The notes under the pieces: generated by a model | Seen by the model: the letters and a program-made list of their open reading frames with translations, nothing else | Told to the model about the DNA's origin: nothing | Database searches by the model: none | Made by a program: the position numbers and the translations under genes | Part shown: positions 23,857 to 35,554 of the stretch, one piece after another | Numbering within the stretch: the stretch's first letter is position 1 | Layout of the letters: each line of letters begins with the position of its first letter | Origin: Chlorocebus sabaeus | Taxonomy: Eukaryota > Chordata > Mammalia > Primates > Cercopithecidae | Direction: 5' to 3' | DNA length: 64,000 nucleotides | Assembly: GCF_047675955.1 (NCBI RefSeq) | Contig: NC_132910.1 | Span: forward strand, 93,026,923 to 93,090,922

Positions 23857-24155
23857 TCTCTTTATTTTTATTTTTATTTTTATTTCTGAGATGGAATCTT
23901 GCTCTGTCACCCAGGCTGGAGTGCAGTGGCATGATCTCGGCTCACTGCAACCTCCACCCCCCAGGTTCAAGCGATTCTCCTGCCTCAGCCTCCTGAGTAA
24001 GTAGAATTGCAGGCTCACTGTAATTTTTGTACCTTTTAGTAGAAATGGGTTTCATCATCTTGGCCAGGCTGGTCTTGAACTCCTGACCTCGTGATCCACC
24101 CTCCTCAGCTTCCCAAAGTGCTAGGATTACAGACGTGAGCCACCGTGTCCAGCCC
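23857..24155 (-). mobile_element. Alu inside L1 ORF2
   Basis: Reverse-oriented Alu with a (TTTTTA)n-style tail at 23857-23888, then TCTTGCTCTGTCACCCAGGC, CACTGCAACCTCCACC and a terminal GCCACCGTGTCCAGCC. A short internal deletion lies near 24005. The L1 sequence resumes directly after it. Confidence 0.94.
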
Positions 24156-25935
24156 ATGTGGATGTTTTAGCAATATTGATTCTTCCAATCCATGAACATT
24201 GAATATCATTCTGGTTTTTGATATCCTATTCAATTTCTTTCATTGGTGTTTTATAGTTCTCATTATAGAGGTCTCTTCTTTTGTTAATTTCTAGGTATTT
24301 AATTTTATTTATGGCTGTAGTAAATGGGGTTACTTTTAAATTTATTTTTCAGATTTGTTCAATATTAGCATATAGAAATACTACTGATTTTTATATTGAT
24401 TTTGTGTCCTGAAACTTTACTTGTTTATCAGTTCTAATATCTTTCTTTTTTTTTTTTTTGGTGGCGTCTTTTGGCTTTTCCAAATACAAGAACGTATCAT
24501 CTACAAACAAAGATAATTTGACTCCTTCCTTTCCAATTTGGAAGCCCTTTATAACTTTATATTGTCTAATTGCTCTAGCTAGACTTCCAGTACTATGCTG
24601 AATAACAGTGATGAAAGTAGGCATCTTTTTCATGCTCCAGATCTCAGAGGAAAGGGTTTCAGTTTTTCCCCATTCAGTATGATACTAGCTGTGACTCTGT
24701 CATATATGGCTCTTATTATGTTGAGGTATGTTTCTTCTATACCAAGTTTTTTGAGGGTTTTTATTATAAAGAGATGTTGAATTTTATCAAATGCTTTTTC
24801 AGCATTAATTGAAATTATCATATGGATTTTTGTCTTTCATTCTACTGATATGATGTATCACACTGATTAAGTATGTTGAACCGTCCTAATATCCTAGTGA
24901 TAAATCTCACTTGGTCATGATGAAAGATCATTTTATTGTTTTGTTAAATTTGGTTTCTAGTATTTTGTTGAGAATTTTTGCATCAATATTAATCAGAGGT
25001 ATTGGCCTGTAATTTTCTTTTGTTGATGTGTCTTTAGTTTCGGTATCAGGGTAAAAATGGGCTCATAGGATGAGTTTGGTAGTATTCCTTCCTCTGGTGT
25101 TTTTTTGGAATCATTTAAGTAGTATGGATAGTTGTTTTTCTTTAAATGTTTGGTAGAATTCAGCCCTAGAGAATTCATAGGGTCCCAGGATTTTCAATCT
25201 TGTTGTTTGTTACTGGTCTGTATAGGGTTTGGATTTCTTCATGGTTCAATCTTGATAGGTTGTATGTATCTAGAAATTTGTCCATTTCTTCTAGATTTTC
25301 CAATTTATTAGCATACACTTGCTCATGGCAGCCACTAGTGATCCTTTGAATTTCTGCAGTATCAGTTGTAACACTTTTTGAGCTCTGATTTTATTTATTT
25401 AGGTCTTTGTTTTTTCTTGGTTAGTGTGACTAAAAGTTTGTCAATTTTGTTTAACTTAAAAAAAAAAAACTTTTTTTTTCATTGATCTTTTGTATTTTCT
25501 TCATTTCAATTTTATCTATTTCTGCTCTGATCTTCATTATTTTTTTCCATCTACTAATTTTGCATTTAGTTTGCTCTTGCTTTTCTGGTTCTTTAAGATG
25601 CATCATTAGGTTGGTTATTTGAAGTGTTTCTTCTTTTTCATTGTAGGCACTTATAGCAATAAACTTTCCTCTTGGTACTGCTTTTGTTGTATCCTATTGC
25701 TGGTTTTACTATGTTGTGTTTCCATTATACTTTGTTTCAAGAAATTTTTGATTTTTTATTTTAGAAGATTAAAATTAAGAAACTTTTTATTGTTCTTAAT
25801 TTATTCATTGACCCATTGGGCATTCAGGAACATATGGTTTAATTTCCATGAATTTGTATACTTTTTAAAATTCTTCTTGTATTGATTTTGAGTTTTATTC
25901 CATTGTGGTTAGAGAAGACACTTGATAGTATTTCA

Positions 25936-25977
25936 TTTTGTGTGTGTGTGTATGTGGTGTGTGTGTGCGTGTGTGTT
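25936..25977. repeat. TG microsatellite
   Basis: (TG)n with interruptions (TATG, GGTG, CG) inside the L1 ORF2 relic. Confidence 0.85.
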
Positions 25978-27129
25978 TTAAGACTTGATTTTTGACTTAA
26001 CATTTGATCTGTTTTTAGAATGATTCATGTGCTGAGATAAAGAATATGTATTCTGTAGCCATTGGATGAAAAGTTCCATAACTATCTATTAGGTCCATTT
26101 GGTTGATAGTGCAGATTAAATCTGATATTTCTTTGTTGATTTTATGTCTGCTTCTGTCCAATACTGAAAGTGGGGTGATGACATCTCCAGTTATTATTAT
26201 ATTATTGTATTGGCATCTCTTTCTTTAGCTTTAATAATATTTTCTTTTTATTTTTGGGTGCTCTAGTGTTGGGTGCAAATTGGGTTAAAATTGTTATATT
26301 CCCATGCTGAACTGACCCCTTTAGCATTATATAATGATGCTTCTTTGTCTCTTACAATTTTTTTCTTGAACTCTATTTTGTCTGACATACGTATAATGAT
26401 TCCTGTTCTTTTTTGGTTTCTATTGGTATGTATCCTTTTTCATCCCTATATTTTCAGTCTATTTTTGTCTTTATAGATGAAGTGTGTTTCCTGTAGACAA
26501 CATAAAATTGGGTCTTGTTTTCTTATCTATTCAGATGCTCTATCTCTTTTGACTGGAGAGTTCATTTACGTCCAATGTTATTATTGATAAGTAAGGACTT
26601 ACTCCTGCCATTTTATTATTTGCTTTCTGGTTGTTTTGTTTTCTTCTTTTTCTTTTTTCCTTACTGTCTTCCCTTTTAGCAAATGTGGTTTTCTGTTGTG
26701 ATATGAGTTAGTTTCTTACTTTTTATTTTTTGTGTATCCATTATACGTTTTTGAAGTTACCATGAGGCTTGCAAATATTATCTTACAACCATTATTGTAA
26801 CCTCATAGCAGCTTAATACTGTTGGCATAAGCAAATAATCAGCAAAAAGAAAACTAGTAAGAACTCTATGCCTTAACTTTACCACCCAACTTTTGAACTT
26901 TTTGTTGTTTGTGTTTATATCTTATTGCATTATCTATGTCTTAAAAAGTTGTTGTGGTTATTACTTTTTATAGGTTCATGATTTATTTTTCCTACTTAGT
27001 AGTATTTTAAACACCACAGTTACAATGTTATAAAATTCTGATTTTTTGTACTTACTATTATCAGTGAGTTTTGTACCTTCTGATAATTTCTTTTGCTCAT
27101 GAAAGTCTGCAATTTTCTGATTGAAGTAC

Positions 27130-28000
27130 TCTTTTTTACCATTTCTTTTACAACAGGTCTGGTGTTGATGAAATCCCTCAGCTTTTATACTTCTGGGAAA
27201 GTTTTCCTTTGTCTTTCATGTCTAAAAGATATTTTCTCCAGATATATTATTCTAGGGTAGAAGTTTTGTTCCTTCAGCACTTTAACTATATCATGCCACT
27301 CTTCTCTGGACTATAAGGTTTCTTCTGAAATGTCAGCTGGATGTACTGGAGCTCCATTGTATGTTAGTTGTTTCTTTTCTCTAGCAGCTTTAAGTATCCT
27401 TTCTTCATCCTTGATCTTTGGGAGTTTGATTATGCAATGCTTTCAGGTAGTTGTCTTTGGGTTAGATCTGCTTGGTGTTCTATAACTTTCTTATACCTGG
27501 ATATTGATACCTTTTTCTAGGTTTGCGAAGTGTTCTGTTATCCATTTGAATAAACTTTCTACCCTTAGGTCTATCTCTACCTCCTCTTTAAGGCCAATAA
27601 TTCTCAGATTTGCCTTTTTGAGGCTACTTTCTATATCCTGCAGGAACGCTTCAGTATTTGTTATTGTTTTCTCCTTTGTATCCTCTGACTTTATTTTCAA
27701 ATAGCCTGCTTCAAGCACACTATTTTTTTCTTCCACTCGATCAGTTCTGCTCTTAGAAGGCTCTGATGCATTCTTCAGTATTCCAATTGCACTTTTCAGC
27801 TTCAGAATTTTTGCTCGATTATCTTAAATTATTTCAGTCTCTTCATTATATTTGTCTGATAGAATTCTGAATTATTTCTCTGTGTTATCTTGAATTTCTT
27901 TGAGTTTCCTCAATACAGCTATCTTGAATTCTCTGAGAGGTTCCATGTCTGTTTCTCCAGGACTGGTGCCTGGTGCCTTATTTAGTTTATTTGGTGAGGT
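27130..28000 (-). pseudogene. L1 ORF1 pseudogene of the near full-length copy
   Basis: 27491-27736 reads ESSLKKANLRIIGLKEEVE and WITEHFANLEKGINIQV in reverse, the ORF1p RRM-like region (family form PNLRIIGVPEEE). The upstream part is Glu/Lys-rich with stops, as expected of a decayed coiled coil. Confidence 0.8.
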
Positions 28001-28611
28001 CATATTTTCCTGGATGATGTTGATTGCTAATAGATGTTCTTTGATGTCTGGGCATTAAAAAGTTAGATATTTATTGTAGTCTTCTCAGTCTGGGCTTGTT
28101 TGTACCCATTCTTCTTTAGAAGGCTTTCCAGATATTCAAAAGGACTTTGGGTGTTGTGATCTAAGCTGTGTCTGCTTTAGGGGCAGACACAAGCCCAGTA
28201 ACTCGCTGGTTCTTGTGGACTCATAGAGGTACCACCTTGATGGTCTTGGACCAGATCTGGAAGAATTCTCTGGATCACCAGGAAGAAACTCTTTTTCTCT
28301 TCCCTTACTTTCTCCCAAACAAATGGAGCCTCTCTCTCTTTCTCTGTTCTGAGCCACCTGGAGCTATGGATGGAGTGATACAAACACCCCTGTGCCCACC
28401 ATGACTAGGACTGTGCTGGGTCAGACCTGAAGCGAGCACTCCACAGGGTCTTGCCCAAGGTCTGCTTTATCCACTCCCTGGCTACTGCCTGTATTCACTC
28501 AAGGTCCTAGAGCTCTACAATCAGCAGGGGAAAGAGCCAGCTAGGCTTGTGTTCTTCCCATTAGGGATGCCATCTGAAAGCCAGGGACTAGAATCAAAAA
28601 CCTTAGAAGTT

Positions 28612-28903
28612 GGCCAAGTGTGGTGGCTCACACCTGTAATCCTAGCACTTTGAGAGACTGAGGCTGGCAGATTGCCTGAGCTCAGGCATTTGAGACCAGC
28701 CTGGGCAACGCAAAGAAACCTTGTCTCTACTAAAATGTAAAAAATCAGCTGGGCGTGGTGGTGTGTTCCTGTAGTCCCAGCTACTCAGGAGGCTGAGGCA
28801 GGAAAATTGCTTGAACCCAGAGGCAAAGGTTGCCATGAGCCAAGGTTGTGCCAGTGTCCAGCCTGGGTGACAGAGACAGACTTTGTCTCAAAAAAAAAAA
28901 AAA
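28612..28903 (+). mobile_element. Alu, plus strand
   Basis: Complete Alu from GGCCAAGTGTGGTGGCTCAC to an A13 tail at 28890-28902, with both monomers and the mid A-rich linker. It is moderately diverged (J/S-like by eye). Confidence 0.94.
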
Positions 28904-29055
28904 TTCCTTACAAGTCTTCCTGGTGTTCTATTGTAATGTGATTGAGCTGGCACTCAAACCACAAGAAGGAGAATCGCTTGAACCCAGAGGCAGAGGTTGC
29001 AGTGAGCTAAGGTTGAGCCACTGTCCAGCCTGGGTGAAAGAGCAAGACTTCATCT

Positions 29056-29056
<1 letters not shown>

Positions 29057-29093
<37 letters not shown>
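29057..29093 (+). repeat. Long A tract of the duplicated Alu end
   Basis: About 36 uninterrupted A, against 13 in the first unit, so this tail has expanded since the duplication or before loss from the first copy. Confidence 0.92.
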
Positions 29094-29100
<7 letters not shown>

Positions 29101-29124
29101 AAGTCTTCCTGGTATTCTATTTCT

Positions 29125-29427
29125 TTCTTTTTTTTTTTTTTTTTTTTTTTTTTTTGAGACGGAGTCTCGCTCTGTCGCCCGGGCTGGAGTGCAGTGGCCG
29201 GATCTCAGCTCACTGCAAGCTCCGCCTCCCGGGTTTACGCCATTCTCCTGCCTCAGCCTCTGGAGTAGCTGGGACGGCGCCTCGCCCGGCTATTTTTTTG
29301 TATTTTTTAGTAGAGACGGGGTTTCACCTTGTTAGCCAGGATGGACTCGATCTCCTGACCTCGTGATCCGCCCGTCTCGGCCTCCCAAAGTGCTGGGATT
29401 ACAGGCTTGAGCCACCGCGCCCGGCCC
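29125..29427 (-). mobile_element. AluY of Old World monkey type, with 14 bp target duplication
   Basis: Reverse-oriented young Alu flanked by GGTATTCTATTTCT at 29111-29124 and 29428-29441. It carries GTGGCCGGATCTCAGCTC and TACAGGCTTGAGCCACCGCG, which I recall as cercopithecid AluYRa-type states; human AluY usually has GTGGCGCGATCTCGGCTC. It has a small deletion after GTAGCTGGGACG (about 16 bp). The rest is close to consensus, so it is the youngest Alu in the window. Confidence 0.93.
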
Positions 29428-30769
29428 GGTATTCTATTTCTATTGTAATGAGACTAAGCTGGCACTCAGGCCACAAGAAGGAGACCTTCCTCATCTTCCC
29501 TTCTCTTTCCAGAGGCAGTGGAGCTTCACCTCGTAGCCACTGCCCTTGTAGGCCAATAGGGAGAATTGCCAGACTACTGCCAATGTTCCCTTAAAGAAAA
29601 GGGCTCTTTAGTTAGCTTGTAGTGAATGCTGCCTGGCCTGGAACTCACCTTTCAGGGCAGTGGGCTCCTCTTGGGCCCAAGGCAGGTCCAGAAATGCTGT
29701 CCAACAGCCAACTCCTAGAATTAGGGCCCTGTGAGCCCACTTGGTGCTCTACCAAACTCTGGCCAAGCTGATACTTCAAGTTTATGACAAAGGCCCTGTT
29801 ACTTTATCATTTGATTTTCTTATGCAGAAAGATTCTCACTCCATAGCCACCACATCTAGGAATGTGTTGAGTCTCACCTGAAGCCAGCAAGTCACAGAGT
29901 CTCACTCAAGGTCCTCTATGTAGTTCCTAGGTTCCTAGGTATTGCTGCTGGTTATTCAGGACCCAGTGGCTCTTCAGTTAGCAGGTGATTAATCCTGCCA
30001 GGACTAGATCATTTTCTTCAAGGCAGAAGGTTCCCTTCTGGCCCAGGGTGTGTCTAGAAATGTCATCTGTGAGGTAGGGCGTGGAAAGGGGGAGGCTCAT
30101 GACTCTGATTGGTGCCTTCTCTTGCTGTGCTTGAGCTGGTATCCAAGATTCAAGACAACATCCTCCCCACTCTTCTCTTTCCTCTCTTAAAGCAGAAGGG
30201 AAGTATTTCTTTTGGAACCATGAGTTGTGTATCCTGGGAATAGGGGAGGAGTGATGCTAGCACGCCCTTAGCTGCCCCAGCTGGTGTCTTAGTAGGTTGT
30301 GTTTCCCCCATTCCACTGGCTCTGGGCCCTGTTTGGCACTAGGATTTGCTTAGTTGTTGCAATCTTTGTGTCCTAGACTGCCTGTTGAGTTTATTTTGAG
30401 TGCCAGAGCAATATAGCCTCTGATGGCAAGACTCGGGGTCATACAAGTTTCAACCACTGGGCTTAGCGATTCCCCTCTGGCCAGGGCTAGTTTAAATACT
30501 CCCTTCATGGGTGGCTGTCAGCTGAGCTTGGACTGGTTTTGCTTTCTACTATAACACTGCAGCACTGAGTTCAATGCCTCACAATTGCTGTAATCTCCCT
30601 CTCCCTAGTGCACAGCATTACTGTCCATGCCATGTTACTGTTCCTGGAGGATGGGGAAGGGGTGTGTTGGTGATTCAAGACTGTCCTACCTCTTCAGTGT
30701 CTCTTTCAGGGATATAAAGTTAAAAACCAGGTACTGTGAATACTCATTTGATTTTTCTTATGAAGGTGT

Positions 30770-30774
<5 letters not shown>

Positions 30775-30810
<36 letters not shown>

Positions 30811-30815
30811 GTGTG
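30775..30815. repeat. TG microsatellite
   Basis: (TG)n of about 15 units followed by GGGTGGGTG and more TG, inside the L1 5'UTR. An open frame crossing it has low-complexity CVCV content and is not a gene. Confidence 0.92.
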
Positions 30816-31565
30816 GTTAATTGTTTAATTGATATCCGTGTGGTAGAGATGACTGGTAGAGCCTTCTATTCTGCCATCTTGCTCTACCCCTCAGCAATTA
30901 ATTTTTGTATATTGATCTTATGCTCTGCAACCTTGCTACCTCATTTATTACTTCCAGCTTTATGAAGATTCTACTGGATTTTCTACATAGTAGATCACAT
31001 TGTCTGCAAATAAATACAACTTAAACATCTTTCTTTTGAATATATCTGCCGTTTTTTGCCTTATTAATCTGGCTAGAACCTTAAGTACAATGTCAAATAG
31101 AAGTGGTGACAGTAGATATCCTTGTCTTGTTCCAGATCTGAGTGAAAGAATTATTTCCCATTATGTAAATTGTTCACTTTAGCCTTCCCAGAACGTTCTT
31201 TATTAGTTGAGGAGTTTCCATTTTACTTCTAGTTTTCTTAAATAGTTTTTCTCAGGAATAAATTTTGGACTCTGTTAAATGCTTTCTACTCATCTATAGA
31301 GATTATCATATTTTTACTTTTAGTTTGTTTATATGATAGATAATGTTGATTTTTGGATGTTAAACCATATTATCCTATGATAACCCCACTTGTTGATTTT
31401 GATTTGCTAAAATTTTTATATTTTTCCATCTTTTCACAAATAATTTTGGTTAGCAGTTTTGTCTCCTGGTAATGTTGTTGTCTGATTTTGGAATCAGGGA
31501 AATAATGGTCTCATCAAATAAATTGGAAAATATGCCCTCCTATTCAATTTTCTAAAAGAAAAATA

Positions 31566-32721
31566 TCATTTCTAGGTAGGTAACTGTCAGAAAAAGGAAG
31601 AAAGATCATGGGTAACCTATGCATGTGTATTTCCTCTCTCCACATTCGCCAGTCAAGTAAGTCACCAAGCAAATGGCTAGTTGTGTGATATGTCATGAGA
31701 GACCACAAATATTATCCTAGAGGTTGTTCTTCATTTAAAAACATGAACTGGAGATAAAGGGATGTTTATCATTACATTTCTTCTCTTTAAAAATAAATTT
31801 AAATCCATACTTCTCTCTAAAAGTAAATCAGGGACCTTTGAAATGAAACCACATTTAAGAGACAATGTATATTTCATAGAATCCTTGAATTCAAGGGGAT
31901 TCAGTACTTGTTCATGGAGCTAACAAGGGGTGGGCACAGAAAATGCTGTATTTGGTTTACATATTGGAAAATGGAAAATAACAGTGAACAGATTCATTCA
32001 GAGTTCATGGCAAAATAAGACACGCTTAGACCTCTTGCCTCTCATTGTTAGGATTATAGCTGTTTCCTTAGTTACATTTATTTCTCAGTGAAATTGCTTT
32101 TTATTTTTATCGTACTAGAAACTTTAGACTCTAAGTGAAATGCATATTCACAGTAAAATAATTCTTAAGAAACAGGCCATTTTTCCTATAACCCAACCTT
32201 TTAATGTTGGGGACCCTGGGAGCGTGATCGCAGGCTTTTTTCTCACTATACTTGCTCCCCATATGAAGTGGATATCTGTTTCTCGTGTCCTCTCCTTTTG
32301 GGAATTGCTCCTTCCCAGTGCTATATGACATGGTGGAGCTACCATTTAATTACCCACTTAACCTGCCACAGAGGTGGAAAGACTGCTCAAGCTGGCCCTC
32401 TGGAGACTCCTCCCACACGCAGTGATTGAGCAGAGTCCTTTTAGGGATTGATACTATTGGTAGGTGGGAAAGAATTTCTTTTCCCTTGTGAGGCATAAGC
32501 TGAAAGTACCCTGTAAGCCTGGAGCCGGTAGGAACGTTCTGAAAAATGTGAAAAATGGCATGAAGAGAGGGAAGCATAGGCAAACTACCTCCCTCCCCAA
32601 CAATGCTAAATATATAGCACATGTATAATATAATATTATACACATACAGTTCAATCTAGTGAGGGAGACAGACAAGAAAACACAATTAAATGACAAGTTG
32701 GACCTAGGTGGGAGAGGGAGA
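31566..32721. other. No recognised gene or repeat
   Basis: Non-repetitive sequence by eye. Overlapping short frames on both strands near 32131-32345 lack start context, splice sites or recognisable protein features. Confidence 0.5.
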
Positions 32722-33067
32722 TAGTGTATTATTCTGTTTTCACACTGCTGATAAAGGCATACCTGAGACTGAGCAATTTACAAAAGAAAGAGGCTTAATG
32801 GACTCAGTTCCACGTGGATGGGGAAGTCTAAAAACAATGGTGAAAGACGAAAGGCACATCTCACATGGCGGCAGACAAGAGAAGAGAACTTGTACAAGGC
32901 AACTTCCCTTTACAAAACCATCAAATCTCGTGAAACTTATTCACTATCATGAGAACAGAACAGGAAAGACCTGCCCCCATGATTCACTTACCTCCCACTG
33001 GGTCCCTCCCACAACATCTGGAAATTCAAGATGAGATTTGGGTGAGGACACAGTCAAACCACATCAC
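32722..33067 (-). mobile_element. MST/THE1-type MaLR solo LTR
   Basis: Reverse of an MSTA/MSTB-like LTR: GTATTATTCTGTTTTCACAC, CTGATAAAGGCATACCTGAG, then AACTTATTCACTATCATGAG, TGGGTCCCTCCCACAACAT and a final AAACCACATCA. The 108-codon plus-strand frame at 32708-33034 lies entirely in it and is not a gene. No internal retroviral sequence adjoins it. Confidence 0.9.
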
Positions 33068-33479
33068 ATTGAGACCAAGACAGAGAAGTCATATCATTTA
33101 ACCATCAGGCAGCAGATGTGCCTAAAACTCAACCTCTGTTCTTTTTCAATTTGAGTCAAGAAATTGCTTTTTTGTTTTGTCTAGTTTTTTCTGTCACTTT
33201 CACCCAACAAGTAGTGACTACTACTTTGTTTTTATTCAGCCACATGCTGACAGCTTATGCTATTACATTCCCATTTTTAGACTCTTCTCTGAACTTTAGA
33301 TTCATATCTGTGAATATACTTGACTTTCTTCTCAGATTCGATGAAACAGAGACAGCTGGACCTAACATTTCTGAAGCCAAACTATTGATTTTCCCCCAAA
33401 ACCTATTTCTGCTTCACATTTCTGTATCTCAATAAGTTGCTACTACCTTTCAGTTGCTTGTCAGAAAGCTGAAACTCAC

Positions 33480-33895
33480 TTTGATTACCTGTTTCACTCT
33501 CCTCCAACTCCAAACCATCAGCAAGACCTGCCACTCTTTCTTCCCAAAAGTTACATGTATCTTTCTCTCTTCATTTTTACTTTATCAACCTCAGTCCAAG
33601 ACAATGCTATCTCTCACTGTATTGCAATATCCTTCCAAATGCCTCACCACTTTCAGCCTTGGTTCCTGTAATCCGTGATCTGCACAGCACCTAGAATGAT
33701 CTTGTAAAAATATAGACTAGGTCACTTTAGTTTCCTGCTTGGAACCTTGTATATGCTTCCCATTGCATGTAAGGTAAATCTTGAATTATTTTTTATGGTC
33801 TGAAATACTTTTGATAACTCTAATATTGTCTCTCATCAAGTGGCCTATACTCTAGCCCTCCTCACACACTGCTGCTGTGTTGCTTCTTCCCCCCG

Positions 33896-33926
<31 letters not shown>

Positions 33927-34258
33927 GGCTAGATGCTTCTCCTGCCTTATAACTCAATTTAAGTTACATCTCCTCAGGGAGCTCAATTCTGTCTACCTTA
34001 CCTAAAACAAGTAATTCTTGACCAACATAATGGTTCTCTGTCAAAACTCTTAGGTCATGTACTTCGTATCATATGCGATAATTAATAATTGTCATTTAGT
34101 TTTCTTTGGTCTATCTCCATCACTAGATTGGACTGTAAGTTTCATGATTGGAAGAAACTTCTTTTCTACCACTTAACACCCTGTGCCTACCTCAGTGTCA
34201 GCTACACAGATACTCAGAAGTATCTACTGAATGGATAAATGAGTATACAAATGAATAA
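33480..34258 (+). mobile_element. L2 3' end
   Basis: Old L2 LINE in sense orientation. Diagnostic order: TTCCTGCTTGGAACCTTG and TGCTTCCCATTGCATG, then TTACATCTCCTCAGGGAG, TTGGACTGTAAGTTTCATGA and a terminal ATCTACTGAATGGATAAATG with GAATAAATT. It is interrupted by a T27 run at 33899-33926. Confidence 0.8.
33899..33926. repeat. Poly-T tract within L2
   Basis: About 27 uninterrupted T preceded by CCCCCCGGCC. It interrupts otherwise continuous L2 sequence and has no SINE or LINE body on either side. Confidence 0.9.
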
Positions 34259-34261
34259 ATT

Positions 34262-34960
34262 AATTATGCAGGACATGATATAGAAGAATTAAAGGAGAAT
34301 GATTCTATTTAGAGTGATATAGGAAGATTGCTTGGGAGAAAGAGGTATATGCGCTAGTCTTTGAGTAGTAGCTTCAAGAATGATGGAAAGAAAGGAAATC
34401 ACATCAGTGAAAACCTGAAAGAGCGTGTGTGTGTCTATGATATACTTATCATGTACATAGACTCCTAGTATGGATTTGTGTGGAGGATAAAACCACAAGG
34501 GATGGAAAGTAAGCCTCAATAGGGAAAGTGAGGCCAAACTGTAGATTTCATTGACTACCAGACAGTGAAAGTTTGGATGAAACTATGGTTTTAGTTTGGA
34601 TGGAACTATAATTATAAAAGTAATAAAAGATGTATAGAAAGGAAGTTGCTTTGTTAAAGGAATAAGAAAGTAAAAGGTGTGAAGAGGAGGTGGTAAAATG
34701 GACAAACCTTAGTGACAAACAGAATATGTTGACAGAGATGGAGGAGTCAAAGCTGATTCAAACTTGTGAACCTCCGGGACAAGGATATAGATTCCATTAA
34801 CAGAGACAGGAAACCTGGGAAGGCTGTATGTGCAATGAAATTGTGATTATTTAAATACATATATTAATACATTCACAAATAGCCAGCAGATGCTTGGAAA
34901 GGTAATGCAGGAGCCCAGATAAAAATAGAAGATCAAAAGGTTAATCAACAACTTTCAAAT
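34262..34960 (-). mobile_element. Possible L2 fragment, minus strand
   Basis: Purine-rich sequence (GGAAAGTGAGGCCAAACTG, GTTGACAGAGATGGAGGAG, GGATATAGATTCCATTAACA) that resembles the reverse of L2 ORF2-end sequence. Divergence is high and the boundaries are uncertain. Confidence 0.35.
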
Positions 34961-35554
34961 TTGTAAATATATACTGTAGACTAAGGGTATCAGTTATGGA
35001 TATAAAATCCAGTTATTGCTAGAAGAAAATAATTTAGAACATTTATTACAGGGAATTAGATGTTCATAAAATAATTGGAAAACATGGAGGAACCTTATGT
35101 TGCAAGACCCTTAATAGTCTTCTGGCTTCAAACGTCTCTGATCCAGTTGTTACAAAGTGTTATTGCTAGTCAGAGGTCAAGAAAATGTTAGCTCTGTGGT
35201 TGCCACCACTGCTGATGTCATAGCCACCTCAACTGACAACCTAGTAGGTGGGCAATAGATATGGAAGTCTAACTGCTGCTTACATTCTGCAATATACCTG
35301 TCTGTGCACACTGGTGTAAAAAAAAATAATAAATTGCCTCCCACTCCTTTCTGCCTTCCAAATATGGTATAAGTGGATTCATTGGCAGACCCTGTAGCAT
35401 ATCATGAACTCTCATGGTAAGTGTGCCAGGGAAAAGGAGTTTTTACTCTTCTAGCCCTTCTCTTTTAGGTGGTGGTACTCCAGGGACATAAAATATAATT
35501 GGAAAAGATGCCGAGTGCTGGCAGAGAAGACGCAGCACAATGGTCATTGCGCAA

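Larger units (their letters stand above)
22621..26590 (-). pseudogene. L1 ORF2 pseudogene of the near full-length copy
   Basis: Recognisable in reverse as disconnected frames: IELPYDPAITLLDIHPKERK at 22621-22854 (C-terminal region), and IISINAEKAFDKIQHLF at 24630-24821, which is the RT motif AEKAFD. An Alu at 23857-24155 and many stops break it. The catalytic FADD-type motif appears as LFVDDTFLYLEKP at 24391-24633, so one RT active-site box kept its two aspartates although the gene is dead. Confidence 0.85.
28801..29483 (+). repeat. Tandem duplication spanning Alu 3' end and L1 flank
   Basis: Unit 1 (about 28801-28970): Alu 3' part from TTGCTTGAACCCAGAGGC, A-tail, then L1 flank ACAAGTCTTCCTGGTGTTC to CCACAAGAAGGAG. 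Unit 2 (about 28971-29483) repeats Alu 3' part, A-tail and flank in the same order, now split by an AluY. The join between units is at CAAGAAGGAGAATCGCTTG, where L1 flank (GAAGGAGA) meets Alu (CAGGAGAA), an AGGAGA microhomology. Confidence 0.88.
22111..30892 (-). mobile_element. Near full-length L1 (L1PB/L1MA-like) with nested Alus
   Basis: Runs from an A-tail (T-run at about 22115-22132) through 3'UTR, ORF2 (about 22620-26590), ORF1 (about 27130-28000) and a long 5'UTR to a start at 30892, where the reverse complement reads GAGGGGTAGAGCAAGATGGC, matching the typical L1 5' beginning. Alus at about 23857, 28612 and 29125 and a tandem duplication at 28.8-29.5 kb are later events. The L1 part alone is near 8 kb. 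Frames are broken throughout. Confidence 0.85.
28050..30892 (-). promoter_or_regulatory. L1 5'UTR (promoter region), interrupted
   Basis: GC-richer sequence between ORF1 and the L1 5' end. In intact L1s this part holds the internal RNA polymerase II promoter. Phrases such as GGGCAGACACAAGCCCAG recur in variant forms. It is interrupted by two Alus, a partial Alu and a (TG)n tract. There is no sign that it is still active. Confidence 0.65.
18336..31565 (-). mobile_element. Ancient L1M copy stretched by three nested insertions
   Basis: Pieces at 18336-18773, 21056-21525, 21713-22110 and 30893-31565 follow the order of one old L1 in reverse, from 3'UTR into ORF2. Examples of continuity: the break at TGTACCACAA (18761) resumes at TACCACAGTTTCTTTATCC (21056), and the break after AAAAACTCAATTTTTAA (about 22110) resumes at CAATTAATTTTTGTATATTG (30894). 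The gaps are filled by a younger L1, a short duplicate of it, and a near full-length L1. Confidence 0.72.

Noticed and set aside
22621..28000. Functional reverse transcriptase
   Set aside because: RT motifs are visible but separated by many stops, frameshifts and an Alu.
28848..29366. 172-codon plus-strand open frame
   Set aside because: Composed of Alu sequence, two A/T tails read as poly-Lys and poly-Phe, and L1 flank.
32708..33034. 108-codon plus-strand open frame
   Set aside because: Lies inside the MST/THE1-type LTR and reads its antisense.
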